NCBI GenBank assembly: GCA_964458385.1
Contig: CAYWIS010000161.1
Span: 1 to 13,795 of the forward strand
DNA length: 13,795 bases
Source: JAHWKS01 sp964458385
Lineage (GTDB): Bacteria > Planctomycetota > Planctomycetia > Pirellulales > Pirellulaceae
Reading direction: 5' to 3'
A program made the translations under genes and the position numbers. The notes under the pieces were generated by a model, which did no database searches, had not been told where the DNA came from, and saw nothing but the letters and a program-made list of their open reading frames with translations. Positions 6,400 through 13,261 of the stretch are shown piece after piece. Position 1 is the stretch's first letter, and the number at the start of each line of letters is the position of its first letter.

Positions 6400-7059
6400 A
6401 TGTTCAAGCCGCCTGCAATTCTTTTGATGACGTTCGCCGCCCTGGTCGGCGCCGCCTCGGCCCTAGCCGCCGAACCGGCGGAAGAGGGATTTACTCAACT
6501 GTTCGACGGCAAGTCGCTTAACGGCTGGATTGGCGCTAAAGACGCCTACCGCGTTGAGGACGGCAAAATCGTGTGTGTGGAAGGCACGTCTGGCAACCTT
6601 CTGACCGAGAAGGAGTACGCCGACTTTGTGTTTCGCTTCGAGTTCCGCCTAACCCCTGGCGCCAACAACGGACTAGGCATTCGCTGCCCCGCGCGGGAAA
6701 AGGGGAACTTGCATCTAGACGGAATCGAGTTGCAAATTCTTGACAACACCGCTGAGAAGTACGCCTCGCTCCAGCCGTACCAATATCATGGCTCGGTCTA
6801 TGGAATCCATCCCGCCAAGCGCGAAGGGCTCAAGCCGATCGGCGAATGGAACGAGCAGGAAGTGTTGGTCCAAGGCCGACGCATCAAAGTGACGCTGAAC
6901 GGCCACACCATTGTCGATGTCGACCTGGACGAGGCGACTAAGAACGGCACGCTCGATGGCCAAGCGCACCCCGGCCTGGAACGAAAGTCGGGGCACCTTG
7001 GATTTCTTGGCCACGGCGACCGTGTAGAGTTCCGCAACCTGCGGATCAAAGAACTGTAA
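6400..7059 (+). CDS. Secreted DUF1080 (3-keto-disaccharide hydrolase-like) protein
   Basis: Exported 219-residue protein. The start at ATG 6400 gives a clear Sec signal peptide (MFKPPAILLMTFAALVGAASALAA) with cleavage likely after the AxA near residue 24; the longer in-frame start at 6262 would bury it. The mature part is one DUF1080 domain (PF06439), recognised by FTQLFDGKSLNGW near its start, an EFRLTPGANNGLGIR strand, the DGIELQILDN segment and HLGFLGHGDRVEFRNLRIKEL at the end. These domains have a concanavalin-like jelly-roll fold; some members hydrolyse 3-keto-glycosides, and planctomycetes carry many copies. Substrate and activity here are not shown. No sugar oxidoreductase or transporter lies beside it, so it appears to be a single gene. 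Confidence 0.9.
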   Translation: MFKPPAILLMTFAALVGAASALAAEPAEEGFTQLFDGKSLNGWIGAKDAYRVEDGKIVCVEGTSGNLLTEKEYADFVFRFEFRLTPGANNGLGIRCPAREKGNLHLDGIELQILDNTAEKYASLQPYQYHGSVYGIHPAKREGLKPIGEWNEQEVLVQGRRIKVTLNGHTIVDVDLDEATKNGTLDGQAHPGLERKSGHLGFLGHGDRVEFRNLRIKEL

Positions 7060-7082
7060 GCCTTCGCCACAGCGTCCTGTTC

Positions 7083-7111
7083 CGCTAGGGCGCACACTTA
7101 ATGCCCTAGCG
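7083..7111. repeat. Inverted repeat between convergent genes
   Basis: cgctagggc (7083-7091) and gccctagcg (7103-7111) form a perfect 9-bp stem with an 11-base loop, in the 72-base gap where the DUF1080 gene (+) and the HEAT-like gene (-) converge. The position suits a shared terminator, but there is no T-run on either side. Confidence 0.55.
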
Positions 7112-7131
7112 AATGTCCTGGTCGCTAACGC

Positions 7132-8121
7132 TCAGTCATGGGCCAATTGCTGGCGAAGGCGGCGAAGTTGAGCGCTGCGCACCGCCTGATCCGCCTGCGG
7201 ATCAAAGTTGCCCGCCTCTGGGTGTAGTTTGCACAGATGACGGGCGGCCGCGGCGCGCTTGTCGGCGTCGTCGCGGCTGAGCAGCGCTAGCCAAGTGGTT
7301 TCGTCATACACCAGCCGCGCGGCGACGCGGCCGGGCGTATCCTCGCGACTGCTCTCCAGCCATTGGCGAATTCCGTCTAGCCGGGCGCGTTGTTCGTTGT
7401 CGAGCGTGCGGCGATCCACCTGCGTTAGCCACGGCAGCAACGGCTGCCCCACGGCCCGCAACTCGCGATCGGCCGCCTGCCGGACGGCGTATCGAGAGTC
7501 GCCTAACTGCTCGACGAGCGTTTGCCAACGATCGACGTTGGGCGCGGGCGTCGCCTCCGCTAGCTCGTATAACCGTTCTTCAATTTCAGCCGCCTGCCGC
7601 CGCAACCGCCAGTCGGGACGCAGGGCTTCCAGAATCGGAATCACGCAGTCGCGGCTGATATCGGGCTCGGCGAGCAGAAACCGCCAGAAATCGGGTGCGG
7701 AAAACTCACGTCGGGCCGCTCCCGCGCCGATAGTCACAGTGACGCCGTTCACGTCTTGCACCAGGTGCAACTCAACCGACGTTCCTTGTGGTTGCGGCGT
7801 GCGGTGGATCTCAAACCGCTGGCTTCCCACCGCTTCGATGACCACCCGTTCTTGCGGCGTTTCAAATTCATAGCAGATCGAAACGACATGCCCCGCCGGC
7901 TTGACGCAAATCGACTCACGGATTTGCCCGTCGGCGTCGGAACATTGAGTCTGCTTTTCGAACCGCGGAGGAGTTTCCAGAACCGCTAAGCGGCCGTTGA
8001 CGATGGCGAACCCCGCCCATCCTGGTTGAGCGGCCAGATGACCCAGGTACGGGAAGTCTTGCCCTTGGGCAAAAGCAGGACTGAGTAACAGTCCAAGAAT
8101 CAGTGGGGTCCAACGGCGCAT
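7132..8121 (-). CDS. Secreted protein with HEAT-like repeat region, function unknown
   Basis: 329-residue protein starting at ATG 8121. This start is preferred over the in-frame one at 8226 because a perfect AAGGAGG (8129-8135 on the plus strand) lies 7 bases upstream and a signal peptide follows at once (MRRWTPLILGLLLSPAFAQG). Residues about 25-190 look like a beta-rich domain I do not recognise. Residues about 198-235 contain a HEAT-like unit, LGDSRYAVRQAADRELRAVG followed by PLLPWL, a pattern I associate with many planctomycete exported proteins that carry repeated damage- or scaffold-type helices. The last 80 residues are helical and Arg/Ala-rich. It may act as a periplasmic or surface scaffold; no enzyme motif is seen. 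It lies 263 bases beyond the dihydroorotate dehydrogenase gene on the same strand. Confidence 0.8.
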   Translation of the reverse strand: MRRWTPLILGLLLSPAFAQGQDFPYLGHLAAQPGWAGFAIVNGRLAVLETPPRFEKQTQCSDADGQIRESICVKPAGHVVSICYEFETPQERVVIEAVGSQRFEIHRTPQPQGTSVELHLVQDVNGVTVTIGAGAARREFSAPDFWRFLLAEPDISRDCVIPILEALRPDWRLRRQAAEIEERLYELAEATPAPNVDRWQTLVEQLGDSRYAVRQAADRELRAVGQPLLPWLTQVDRRTLDNEQRARLDGIRQWLESSREDTPGRVAARLVYDETTWLALLSRDDADKRAAAARHLCKLHPEAGNFDPQADQAVRSAQLRRLRQQLAHD

Positions 8122-8278
8122 GACCAGGCCTCCTTCCATGGAGATCGTAACCGAACGGGCATCGTGCCCACGTTCGGGGTCGCTCCCAGCGCCACTTGGG
8201 AAAAGCCACTTACTCTTATCGACCACCGCCTGCGTCCCCGGTGATCCATTTTTCCCGAATCGGCGAAATTACCCTTGA

Positions 8279-8298
8279 CAAGGGCGCTAGCGCCCTTG
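8279..8298. repeat. Perfect 20-base palindrome
   Basis: caagggcgctagcgcccttg is self-complementary over all 20 bases with no loop. It lies 87 bases after the dihydroorotate dehydrogenase stop and upstream of the HEAT-like gene. Its gcgctagcgc core is similar in content to the stem at 7083-7111. It could be an operator for a dimeric protein or a dispersed palindrome. Confidence 0.65.
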
Positions 8299-8384
8299 GA
8301 TAGCACACCCTAGACGCGCGTCAGACTTCATGCCGGTATAAGAGCCCAACCAGACTTTCGGCGCCAAAGAACCGGCAGAAATCG

Positions 8385-9365
8385 CTACGCTTCGGGAGAA
8401 GGAGTTCCCAAGCTGGGCGGCTCTTGGCGGCGGGCATCGAGCGTTCCCACCACGTCGGCCACACGCGTAGCGCCTAACTCTTGCAGGGCGCCGGGCAGGC
8501 CATCAAGAATCTTCATGGTGGCCGTAGGATCGTAGTAGTTGGCGGTACCGATTTGCACCGCCGAAGCGCCGGCCACCAGGAACTCCATGACGTCGTCAAG
8601 CGTCGCAATTCCGCCAATGCCCACAATCGGCGTCTTTACCGCTCGGGCCGCCTGAAACACGCACCGCAACGCAATCGGCTTGATGGCCGGTCCGCTGAGT
8701 CCTCCAAGCACGTTGCCGAGCATCGGCCGCCGCCGCCGCCAGTCCACCGCCATGCCAAGGACGGTGTTAATTAGCGAGATGGCGTCGGCGCCTCCTTCGG
8801 ACGCGGCCATGGCGATCAGCGGAATGCTTGTCACATTGGGAGTGAGCTTGGCAATAATCGGCCGTGCACACTTGGCCCGCACTTCCGACACCAGTCGATG
8901 GCACAACACTGCGTCGGCGCCGAAATCCACGCCGCCGCTTACGTTCGGGCAAGAGATATTCAGCTCAATCGCCGCCACCCCCTCCTCGTCACCCAACCGT
9001 TGGGCCATTTGAACAAACTCATCATGGGTGCGGCCAGCAATGCTGACAATCAACGGCGCCGCTAAGCCGCGCAGATACGGCAGGTGATGGGCGATGAAAG
9101 CATCGATCCCGTCGTTGTCCAGACCGATGGAATTCAACAGTCCGGCGGCCGTTTCGACCGTACGCCAAGGAGGATTCCCCATCCGCGGGAGCGCCGTAAT
9201 CGTTTTGGGAATCACTGCGCCCAGGCGGCTGAGATCCACCAGTCGCTCCATCTCGCGGGCGTAACCGAAGGTGCCCGAAGCGACCAGTACAGGATTGGGC
9301 AAGGCCAGCCGGCCTAGTTGCACACGGAGATCGACCTGAGAAGACAACGGCGACACCAGCAGCAA
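8385..9365 (-). CDS. pyrD: Dihydroorotate dehydrogenase, class 1 (probably 1B, catalytic subunit)
   Basis: FMN enzyme oxidising dihydroorotate to orotate, the fourth step of pyrimidine synthesis, in the cytoplasm; about 326 residues. The N-terminus VQLGRLALPNPVLVASGTFGY is typical of class 1B. The active-site loop NISCPN (136-141) has Cys139, the catalytic base of class 1 enzymes, where class 2 enzymes have Ser. KTIT (54-57), KLTPN (173-177), GLSGPAIKPIAL (222-233), GIGGI (249-253) and GASAVQIGTA (266-275) form the FMN and substrate sites. Class 1B enzymes pair with an iron-sulfur/FAD subunit, PyrK, which is not in this window. The start is uncertain: the frame opens with TTG at 9365, an alternative GTG lies at 9356, and neither has a strong Shine-Dalgarno. 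Confidence 0.93.
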   Translation of the reverse strand: MLLVSPLSSQVDLRVQLGRLALPNPVLVASGTFGYAREMERLVDLSRLGAVIPKTITALPRMGNPPWRTVETAAGLLNSIGLDNDGIDAFIAHHLPYLRGLAAPLIVSIAGRTHDEFVQMAQRLGDEEGVAAIELNISCPNVSGGVDFGADAVLCHRLVSEVRAKCARPIIAKLTPNVTSIPLIAMAASEGGADAISLINTVLGMAVDWRRRRPMLGNVLGGLSGPAIKPIALRCVFQAARAVKTPIVGIGGIATLDDVMEFLVAGASAVQIGTANYYDPTATMKILDGLPGALQELGATRVADVVGTLDARRQEPPSLGTPSPEA

Positions 9366-9469
9366 GTTTCCACGGAGGGCAGAGGAAACTCAACCTACCT
9401 GCCGCCGTGCAGGCCGTCAAGGAACCGCGGACGCCAGGAGCAACGGCTTAGCCCTCGGCCTCTGACCGG

Positions 9470-9688
9470 TTAGATGATTCCGCCATGCGTACGGAACGGG
9501 GTCATGTGATCGGGCTGATCCATAAACCAGAACCGCTCCCACTCCTCGATGAACATTCGCAGATTTTCCGAGGTGAAGATCAACTGCTCGGTGCGACGTT
9601 GACGGTCGGCGGAGTAGATCGGCAGAAAGCAGCCCACGCTCGTCGATACGACCAATCCAACCAGCGCCGTGGCGATGAGGCGACGCAT
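9470..9688 (-). CDS. Small putative lipoprotein, function unknown
   Basis: 72-residue protein with a short hydrophobic N-terminus ending in a lipobox-like VSTSVGC (Cys20), suggesting a lipid-anchored exported protein. The remaining 52 residues are compact and distinctive: FLPIYSADRQRRTEQLIFTS, then ENLRMFIEEWERFWFMDQPD and HMTPFRTHGGII, rich in aromatic residues and with a His/Gly C-terminus. I believe similar small proteins occur in other planctomycetes, but I cannot name a family. A GGGAGGG Shine-Dalgarno lies 8 bases before the ATG, which makes this a real gene despite its size. It lies 104 bases upstream of the dihydroorotate dehydrogenase gene on the same strand and downstream of the HU gene. 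Confidence 0.8.
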   Translation of the reverse strand: MRRLIATALVGLVVSTSVGCFLPIYSADRQRRTEQLIFTSENLRMFIEEWERFWFMDQPDHMTPFRTHGGII

Positions 9689-9771
9689 TGCCAGTACCCT
9701 CCCTGATGGCCTACGATCCTGCTCTTACGGAGAAACGATCCGTCTCCGGCAAGACAAGAGGATTCATCGGC

Positions 9772-10362
9772 TCAAAAGGTCGGCGACCGCAAGTTATTCT
9801 CGACAGAATCCTCACTTTCGGCCGGTTTTATCTCACCGGCGCTGCCCGCAGGGTTTGCCAGGCGAGAGAACTCGCCAAAAGATGGGGAAGCAGGGGGAGG
9901 CGCAGAAGAGGCGGCCGCTGGGGTAGTTGCCGTATGCTTATCGCTTACTGCTCCATCTCCCAACGAATGGGTGGAGGACGAATCTGGAGTCGAGGGAGTC
10001 TCGGGCTTAACTTCCGGTTGCGCCGGTTGGGCGGGGGTCGCTTCGGCCTGTTCCCGGGCAACGCGTTCGGCGCGTTCACGCTCTTCCAGCAGCCGGACTT
10101 TTTCCTCCATCTCTTTGCCCGGCTTAAACGTGACCACGTACTTCTCGGGCACGTCGACACGATCGCCAGTGCGGGGGTTACGAGCCTTGCGCGCGGCGCG
10201 TTTCTTGACCTCGAAGACGCCGAAATTCCGCAGCTCGATCCGCCCGTCCTCAACCAATGTGTCAATGATCGCGTTGAAGGTCTTCTGAACGATCTCTTTG
10301 GTTTTGAGTTGGGTCAGTCCGATCTCTTCGGAAATCGTCTTCACGATCTCTTTCTTGGTCAC
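9772..10362 (-). CDS. HU/IHF-family DNA-binding protein with long C-terminal tail
   Basis: Nucleoid protein that bends DNA, 196 residues, about twice the usual 90. Residues 1-90 are a complete HU/IHF domain: MTKKEIVKTISEEIGL at the start, the family signature GRIELRNFGVFEVKKRAARKARNPRTG (40-66) and an arm carrying the NPRTG turn (62-66), whose proline intercalates between base pairs in relatives. A charged helix follows (about 84-108, EEKVRLLEERERAERVAREQ), then about 88 residues rich in Ala, Pro, Ser, Thr and Glu that are probably disordered. I chose GTG 10362 because the family N-terminus begins there and an AGGGAG lies upstream; the in-frame ATG at 10431 falls inside the promoter's -10 element. 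The tail is acidic to neutral, unlike the lysine-rich tails of some actinobacterial HU proteins. Confidence 0.93.
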   Translation of the reverse strand: MTKKEIVKTISEEIGLTQLKTKEIVQKTFNAIIDTLVEDGRIELRNFGVFEVKKRAARKARNPRTGDRVDVPEKYVVTFKPGKEMEEKVRLLEERERAERVAREQAEATPAQPAQPEVKPETPSTPDSSSTHSLGDGAVSDKHTATTPAAASSAPPPASPSFGEFSRLANPAGSAGEIKPAESEDSVENNLRSPTF

Positions 10363-10675
10363 GACGCTGCTCCCTTCGCGACGGAAGACGGGCGAAAAAA
10401 CGGGATCGCGCGAACCCCGGCAATGCTCCAAGTGTAAATGTCACAAGCACTAGAGTCAAGAGAATCGGTTCAGCCGGGCGTTTCGGCCCCCACTCCATCG
10501 TAGCGAGGAACGCTCTTGGCGACGGCTTTTGCGTAAGCCGAGACCACCGATCCCAATAGAGCTAACCCATTATAGAGAAAGAAGTTGCGAAAATTTCCCG
10601 CAAGTTCCGTTCACGGCGGTTCCGATTGGACACCTCGGAGATTTACCTAACTCAAGAACACGTAAGCACTAGCGC
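10363..10675. other. Intergenic region upstream of the HU gene
   Basis: A 313-base stretch without a gene between the YkgJ-type gene and HU, both on the minus strand. It holds the HU promoter (10431-10459), a small hairpin cggctt/aagccg at 10522-10539, and an AT-richer patch around 10565-10600 with a minus-strand TATAAT at 10570-10575 but no good -35. No coding frame here looks real. Confidence 0.6.
10431..10459 (-). promoter_or_regulatory. Sigma70-type promoter for the HU gene
   Basis: On the minus strand TTGACT (10454-10459) and TACACT (10431-10436) are separated by exactly 17 bases, matching -35 and -10 elements at ideal spacing. Transcription would start near 10424 and give a leader of about 60 bases before the HU GTG start. 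Confidence 0.65.
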
Positions 10676-11092
10676 TCAAATTCGCATTACTTTGCGCTGG
10701 GCTTCGATTTCTTCGATTTGGTAAAGCCGCCCCTGACCGCTACCTGGACAGATGCTGCATGTGTGCTCCCAATCCTCGGGAGTGCGGAGGTTAGAGTCCC
10801 AAAAGGGCCAGGTGCGACACTGGCGGGGACGGGCCTCGTACACGGTGCAGCAACGCTTTTCGCTATCAAAGAAGACGCAGTCGTGGTTCGGGAATTCCAC
10901 GAGGCTTCGACGGGCGCCGATCTTGCGCACATAGAGTCGCTCAAAACGCTCCACGTCTTCGCCAATGGCCGCGGCTAGACGTTCAATTTCCTCCTGATTA
11001 ACCCACACGTAGCCGGGCGCGCCCGTGCAACAATCGCCGCACTGAGTGCAGGTGAACCGTAAACCTTCGTGATACCAAGGTTTTTCCGACAT
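10676..11092 (-). CDS. YkgJ-type cysteine-cluster protein
   Basis: 138-residue protein of the YkgJ family (PF03692), thought to bind zinc or an iron-sulfur cluster. The N-terminal motif FTCTQCGDCCTGAPG places C15, C18, C21 and C22 as the family's C-x2-C-x2-CC signature. Further cysteines are at 72, 81, 82 and 92 (YEARPRQCRTWPFW, the conserved RPxxCRxxPF block) and at 112 and 115. The role of the family is not established; no partner enzyme lies beside it. It starts at ATG 11092, without a strong Shine-Dalgarno but with the expected family N-terminus. It lies 138 bases past the stop of the DUF3500 gene, with two hairpins in that gap. Confidence 0.9.
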   Translation of the reverse strand: MSEKPWYHEGLRFTCTQCGDCCTGAPGYVWVNQEEIERLAAAIGEDVERFERLYVRKIGARRSLVEFPNHDCVFFDSEKRCCTVYEARPRQCRTWPFWDSNLRTPEDWEHTCSICPGSGQGRLYQIEEIEAQRKVMRI

Positions 11093-11115
11093 CGTCGCTG
11101 ACAGTTTCCGTTAGG

Positions 11116-11140
11116 GAGCGCCGACGGATCATCGGCGCTC
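11116..11140. repeat. 9-bp inverted repeat upstream of the YkgJ-type gene
   Basis: gagcgccga (11116-11124) and tcggcgctc (11132-11140) form a perfect stem with a 7-base loop. It sits 24 bases before the YkgJ-type start. It has no T-run, so it is more likely a dispersed palindrome or a regulatory hairpin than a terminator. Confidence 0.55.
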
Positions 11141-11168
11141 CAGACTCGCAATCCGTTGAAAACACGCA

Positions 11169-11212
11169 GGGATGCGGCCATGGCTTGCCTTGTGGGGCGA
11201 GGGCCGCATCCC
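11169..11212. repeat. 11-bp inverted repeat after the DUF3500 gene
   Basis: gggatgcggcc (11169-11179) and ggccgcatccc (11202-11212) form a perfect 11-bp stem enclosing 22 bases. It lies 18 bases beyond the DUF3500 stop on the minus strand. The position fits transcript-end protection or termination, but no T-run follows. Confidence 0.6.
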
Positions 11213-11229
11213 CAATGCTTCGCGGAGAC

Positions 11230-12271
11230 TTAACCACCCGCCTGGGCGACGGGAATGGCAAAATCGCCCCGCAGGTCACGCCAGACCGAGTGAATGTGGT
11301 TAGCTATATTGCCGGCCGCGTCGGGCTGCACGTTAATGAACTCAATCAGGAAGGTCGGCCCTTGAACGCGGTAATAGTGGCCGACTCCCGGCTTCTGAGC
11401 GCCCGCCCAAGCGAAGTGCACCTTCTCCAGCCCGTTGGCGTTGATGGCGGCCATGCGTTCCTCGCGCACGTCTTGGGGCATGTTCGCGGCGTACGCCTCA
11501 ATCAACTGCACAAGCAGCTTGCGCTGCTGGTCGTTCATCTTGCCGTACGACAGACCAGCGGGCGCTTCACGGGGCGGTTGGGGTTCGCCTGGAGCGCGAA
11601 TCTCGGCCGGCGCTTTGTCGGCAATGATGGCTGTTTTCCGTTGCTCGTCATCTAGAGCCGCCAAAAGCTCAAACGCCACGGTTTCTTCCTTGGCCAGCAC
11701 CCGCGTCCCCACAGGCAGCGCGTTGGGCACTTCGCTCTTCACCACCGCGGGGTTAGCGCCCATGAACGAAGGCGTAGACGACACCACCTTGCCTTTTTCA
11801 ACCACGAAGTTCAACGAAAGGTGATGTCCTTCGAAGCTGAGCCCCCACTTCTGATCGTCGGCCGGCTGTCCGAAGATGGTCACATAGTAGCGTTCGGGGT
11901 CGCGAATATTGCGTCCGCGGCCTTGCTCTAGCGTGTTCAGGATCGACTCCAAGGCCATAATTTTGGTGGTTTTCTCGTAGCCGGCCTGGCTAAGCGCCGT
12001 CTTGAGCAACTCGTGCAGCGCTTGACGCTGGGCCTCGTTCATCTCTTTGACTTGCAGCCCTTTCCGCTCATCCTTCGGAATAAAGTGNNNNNNNNNNGGG
12101 CGTGTCGTAGGGATAAAGCGTTTGCTTCTTCGCATCTTCATCCAAGGTGGCGATGAACTTGGCGGCCGCCTGCGTCATCGACGCGCCGGTCGACATTTGC
12201 AGGAACGTCCATCCAGCACCCACCAGGGCGAACAAAGCAAAAGCGGCAAGCAGCGGTTGTCGCAGTTTCAT
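11230..12271 (-). CDS. Secreted DUF3500 protein, interrupted by an assembly gap
   Basis: Exported protein of the DUF3500 family (PF12006), whose function is unknown. The N-terminal part starts at ATG 12271 (an AGGA lies about 9 bases upstream) and has a hydrophobic signal or anchor (MKLRQPLLAAFALFALVGAG). It runs 58 residues to YPYDTP, then meets ten Ns at 12088-12097. Beyond the gap, HFIPKDERKGLQVKEM continues the family in a different frame. Characteristic blocks follow: RDPERYYVTIFGQP, WGLSFEGHHLSLNF, TPSFMGANPAVV, and GHYYRVQGPTFLIEF with NHIHSVWRDLRGDF near the end. The frame change means the true missing length should be a multiple of 3; relatives as I remember them have about five residues here, so about 15 bases. 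I therefore treat it as one intact gene, not a pseudogene. Confidence 0.88.
12088..12097. other. Assembly gap (10 Ns)
   Basis: Ten undetermined bases inside the DUF3500 gene. Ten is not compatible with the frames on both sides, so the run is a placeholder and not a measured length. Confidence 0.99.
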
Positions 12272-12325
12272 GGCGTGATCCTGATAGGAGAGTTGCGACG
12301 GCGGGGCAAACCTTAAGGACGTTGT

Positions 12326-12331
12326 AGTATA
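12326..12331 (-). promoter_or_regulatory. Possible -10 element for the DUF3500 gene
   Basis: TATACT on the minus strand, 55 bases before the ATG at 12271, in very GC-rich surroundings. No convincing -35 hexamer is seen at the right distance, so this is a weak call. Confidence 0.3.
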
Positions 12332-12420
12332 GCCCCCGCGGCGCCGACTCGCCAGCAACCCGCTCACACGCTAAACTGGCCTCGCCCCCTCTCCCCCTGG
12401 CCGAGCCTAACGGAATCTAG

Positions 12421-12441
12421 CCGGAGGCGAACAACCTCTGG
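12421..12441 (+). repeat. Palindromic repeat, copy 3 (imperfect)
   Basis: ccggagg and cctctgg pair over 7 bases with one G-U, around cgaacaa. The left half and loop are identical to copy 1 at 1578-1600; the right half has diverged. Confidence 0.65.
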
Positions 12442-12629
12442 ATCGTTACCCCGCAAGGACAATCTGCCCGTTCGCAATCGCCCTACGCCTGATTCGAACC
12501 CCAGTTCAAAACCCCGTTAAGCCTTAATTGAAACTCGCTTGCGACCATTCTGCGACGAATTAACGACCGATTTGAGTCTCGTTGGCAACTGTTGTTGGAC
12601 TTGATTGAGTCAACTGCTCGTGATTGTCT

Positions 12630-12650
12630 CCAGAGGCGGTTAGCCTCTGG
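12630..12650 (+). repeat. Palindromic repeat, copy 4
   Basis: ccagaggc and gcctctgg form a perfect 8-bp stem around ggtta. Compared with copies 1 and 2 both arms carry the same compensating change (CCGG to CCAG with CTGG), so pairing is kept. It ends 39 bases before the RidA-family start. Confidence 0.7.
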
Positions 12651-12689
12651 CTATTTCCTCTTCGTGGTACTCTTACTGGTGTGGCCGTT

Positions 12690-13166
12690 ATGAGCGCCGA
12701 CGCGAAACTTCAAGAACTGCTCTCGCAACTGAATTTGCAAATGCCGCCAGCGCCCAAGCCTGCGGGCGTTTATAAGCCGATGGTGGTGATTGGCAACCTG
12801 GCGTACCTTTCGGGCCATGGACCGCTCAAGGCCGACGGCTCAATGATGGTCGGCCGCGTGGGCGACGAGGTCGACCAGCAATACGGCTACGAAGCGGCCC
12901 GGCAAACCGGCTTGGCCCTTTTGGCCACCGTGCAGGCGGGGTTGGGATCGCTGAACCGCGTCAAGCGCGTCATCAAGACGCTTGGCATGGTCAATGCAGC
13001 GCCCGATTTCAAGGATCACCCGGCCGTCATTAACGGCTGTAGCGAGTTGTTCGCCCAGGTCTTTGGTCCCGACAATGGCATTGGCGCTCGCAGCGCCGTA
13101 GGCATGGGAAGCCTGCCGGGGAATATCTCGGTCGAGATCGAAGTGATCTTCGAAATCGAACCGTAA
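12690..13166 (+). CDS. RidA-family (YjgF/YER057c/UK114) protein
   Basis: 158-residue protein of the RidA superfamily. Founding members form trimers that hydrolyse reactive enamine/imine intermediates from amino-acid metabolism. This one is longer than the classic 128-residue RidA and fits the YjgF-like_1 subgroup (about 150 residues). Seen are NLAYLSGHGPL (36-46), the YGYEAARQTGLALLATVQAGLGSLNRVKRVI helix region (65-95) and the C-terminal GARSAVGMGSLPGNISVEIEVIFEI (132-156). Arg134 matches the family's substrate-carboxylate arginine, and an acidic residue (Glu149) is retained. I chose ATG 12690 because family members begin there; the frame extends upstream through a palindromic repeat to 12624, which is unlikely to be coding. 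The exact substrate is unknown. Confidence 0.92.
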   Translation: MSADAKLQELLSQLNLQMPPAPKPAGVYKPMVVIGNLAYLSGHGPLKADGSMMVGRVGDEVDQQYGYEAARQTGLALLATVQAGLGSLNRVKRVIKTLGMVNAAPDFKDHPAVINGCSELFAQVFGPDNGIGARSAVGMGSLPGNISVEIEVIFEIEP

Positions 13167-13261
13167 GCGTCGCCGCTTTCCGCACGGCGGTGCGGCTACG
13201 AATGAGCACGAGCGCACGCGGGCCGGTTCGGCGCCGGTCCGCCTTGGAGGTCGCTGGCCCC

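Larger units (their letters stand above)
12272..12689. other. Divergent intergenic region between the DUF3500 and RidA genes
   Basis: A 418-base gap between divergently transcribed genes. It holds the possible DUF3500 promoter and two members of the palindrome family (12421-12441, 12630-12650). The stretch between them, about 12480-12620, is less GC-rich than its surroundings and has no convincing open frame. The RidA promoter should lie here, but I could not pick it out. Confidence 0.55.

Noticed and set aside
9688..10437. Long plus-strand open frame of 249 residues opposite the HU gene
   Set aside because: It mirrors the HU frame, has no recognisable motif and opens with low-complexity residues; the minus-strand HU domain and promoter are convincing.
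12068..12141. DUF3500 gene as a frameshifted pseudogene
   Set aside because: The frame change coincides exactly with the N run, and family motifs continue cleanly on both sides.
12489..12504. tRNA T-loop-like gattcgaacccc (minus-strand ggggttcgaatc)
   Set aside because: The flanks do not form a T-stem or acceptor stem, and no anticodon arm is found at the right distance.
12624..12689. N-terminal extension of the RidA-family protein
   Set aside because: The extension would be translated through palindromic repeat copy 4 and does not match the family N-terminus.
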